Below, one piece after another: positions 6,297 through 6,702 of a DNA stretch of 6,702 nucleotides (within the stretch, counting starts at the first letter, position 1; each line of letters starts with the position of its first letter). The DNA comes from JAWXCM01 sp034408745 (lineage in GTDB: Bacteria; Acidobacteriota; Terriglobia; Bryobacterales; Bryobacteraceae), in assembly GCA_034408745.1 (NCBI GenBank), contig JAWXCM010000331.1, positions 1 to 6,702 on the forward strand. The letters are read 5' to 3'. The position numbers were made by a program, and so were the translations under genes. The notes below the pieces were generated by a model. The model was not told the origin of the DNA. It saw only the letters and a list, made by a program, of their open reading frames with translations, and did not search any database.

Positions 6297-6658
6297 TGTT
6301 TTGTCACCTTTGTTTTCTTTTTCTTCTTTGACGGCTGCACCCGCCGTCCGGCATCCGCGGCCCCGCCGCACCACTGTTTCATCGCTTCGGGATCTTCGAA
6401 TATTTCCGGCGGCGCCTCGTAGTATGACATGCTTTCGGTTCCCTCAAAAGGCCGAAACCGCTGCAGCCCCCGAACCTCAAAAGCACCACGGTTATCGTCG
6501 TCCGCCTTCAGAAACAAAGCCTGGTTCGCGACTAATGCAAACACAATTCCGTTACAATACAAACAATATCCGCCGAACATCGAACGCCATGTGATTTCTC
6601 CCAGCGGCTTCATCTGCTCGGCCAGGAACTCCAGATACGGGTTGTTCTTTTGAGGCAT
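6293..6658 (-). CDS. TfoX N-terminal domain protein (TfoX/Sxy family)
   Basis: A 121-residue protein starting at ATG 6658-6656. It matches the TfoX N-domain: MKPLGEITWRSMFGGYCLYC near the start, then GIVFALVANQALFLKADD, and MSYYEAPPEIFEDPEAMKQW (77-96). Full TfoX/Sxy competence regulators, about 200 residues, have a second C-terminal domain that is absent here. Stand-alone N-domain proteins are common in soil bacteria and are not shown to regulate competence. The C-terminus is a basic low-complexity tail (PSKKKKKTKVTKQ) that might contact nucleic acid (inference). The stop TGA (6295-6293) overlaps the GTG of the DinB-family gene, so the two form an operon. Only 44 bp of upstream sequence is in the window; the ribosome binding site is weak (GAGAA about eight bases upstream). 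Confidence 0.9.
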   Translation of the reverse strand: MPQKNNPYLEFLAEQMKPLGEITWRSMFGGYCLYCNGIVFALVANQALFLKADDDNRGAFEVRGLQRFRPFEGTESMSYYEAPPEIFEDPEAMKQWCGGAADAGRRVQPSKKKKKTKVTKQ

Positions 6659-6702
6659 AGAATGTTTCTCAGATGATACGCCCAGCCGCCGCCTTGTTCT
6701 GC

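Noticed and set aside
6297..6374. 26-codon N-terminal extension of the DinB-family protein
   Set aside because: It lies entirely inside the TfoX-like gene in another frame and reads as arginine-rich filler; the GTGA junction gives a better start.
6659..6702. Minus-strand TATCAT as a -10 box for the tfoX-like operon
   Set aside because: No -35 partner at suitable spacing, and the region is cut by the window edge.

Overview
The window is a dense, GC-rich bacterial segment. It carries a six-gene plus-strand cluster (413-5783) built around a stressosome-type RsbR-RsbS-RsbT module. The cluster is flanked by the 3' end of an unrelated plus-strand gene (1-393) and by a convergent two-gene minus-strand operon (5793-6658). 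The GC bias, the glycosidase-like tail at the left edge, and the pairing of a TfoX-N protein with a DinB protein suggest an Acidobacteriota-like soil bacterium (Bryobacter/Solibacter type). This is inference from general familiarity; no marker gene is present to prove it.

Layout. Positions 1-393 hold the C-terminal part of a protein resembling the tails of large secreted glycoside hydrolase-like (beta-galactosidase trimerisation type) proteins. After a 19-bp gap come: rsbR (413-1303, GTG start with a strong AAGGAG site); rsbS (1304-1702, ATG directly after the rsbR stop); rsbT (1683-2087, GTG start, 20-bp overlap); a fusion of a GHKL/RsbT-RsbW-like ATPase domain with a SpoIIE/RsbX-like PP2C phosphatase (2084-3094, ATGA overlap); a histidine kinase with a C-terminal receiver (3091-4677, ATGA overlap); and a receiver-histidine kinase of phytochrome-kinase type (4689-5783). 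On the minus strand a TfoX N-domain protein (6658-6293) and a DinB-family protein (6296-5793) are joined by a GTGA overlap. No stretch longer than 300 bp lacks a gene.

How the genes may work together. In characterised systems RsbR and RsbS form the stressosome scaffold. The kinase RsbT phosphorylates scaffold Ser/Thr residues, leaves the complex and activates a partner, and RsbX (a PP2C phosphatase) resets the scaffold. Here the scaffold Ser/Thr positions and the RsbT ATPase motifs are intact, and an RsbX-like phosphatase sits immediately downstream. No sigma-B, RsbV, RsbW or RsbU gene is visible. The operon instead continues into two hybrid histidine kinases, so the likely output is a phosphorelay rather than a classical partner-switched sigma factor.

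Most distinctive points: (i) three consecutive genes begin with an RsbT-like N-terminal segment, intact in rsbT, fused to a phosphatase in the next gene, and shortened with its catalytic Glu/Asn pair lost in the histidine kinase; (ii) the two receivers carry non-canonical active sites (Asp-His in place of the acidic pair in one, Lys to Glu in the other); (iii) the six genes are tightly coupled.
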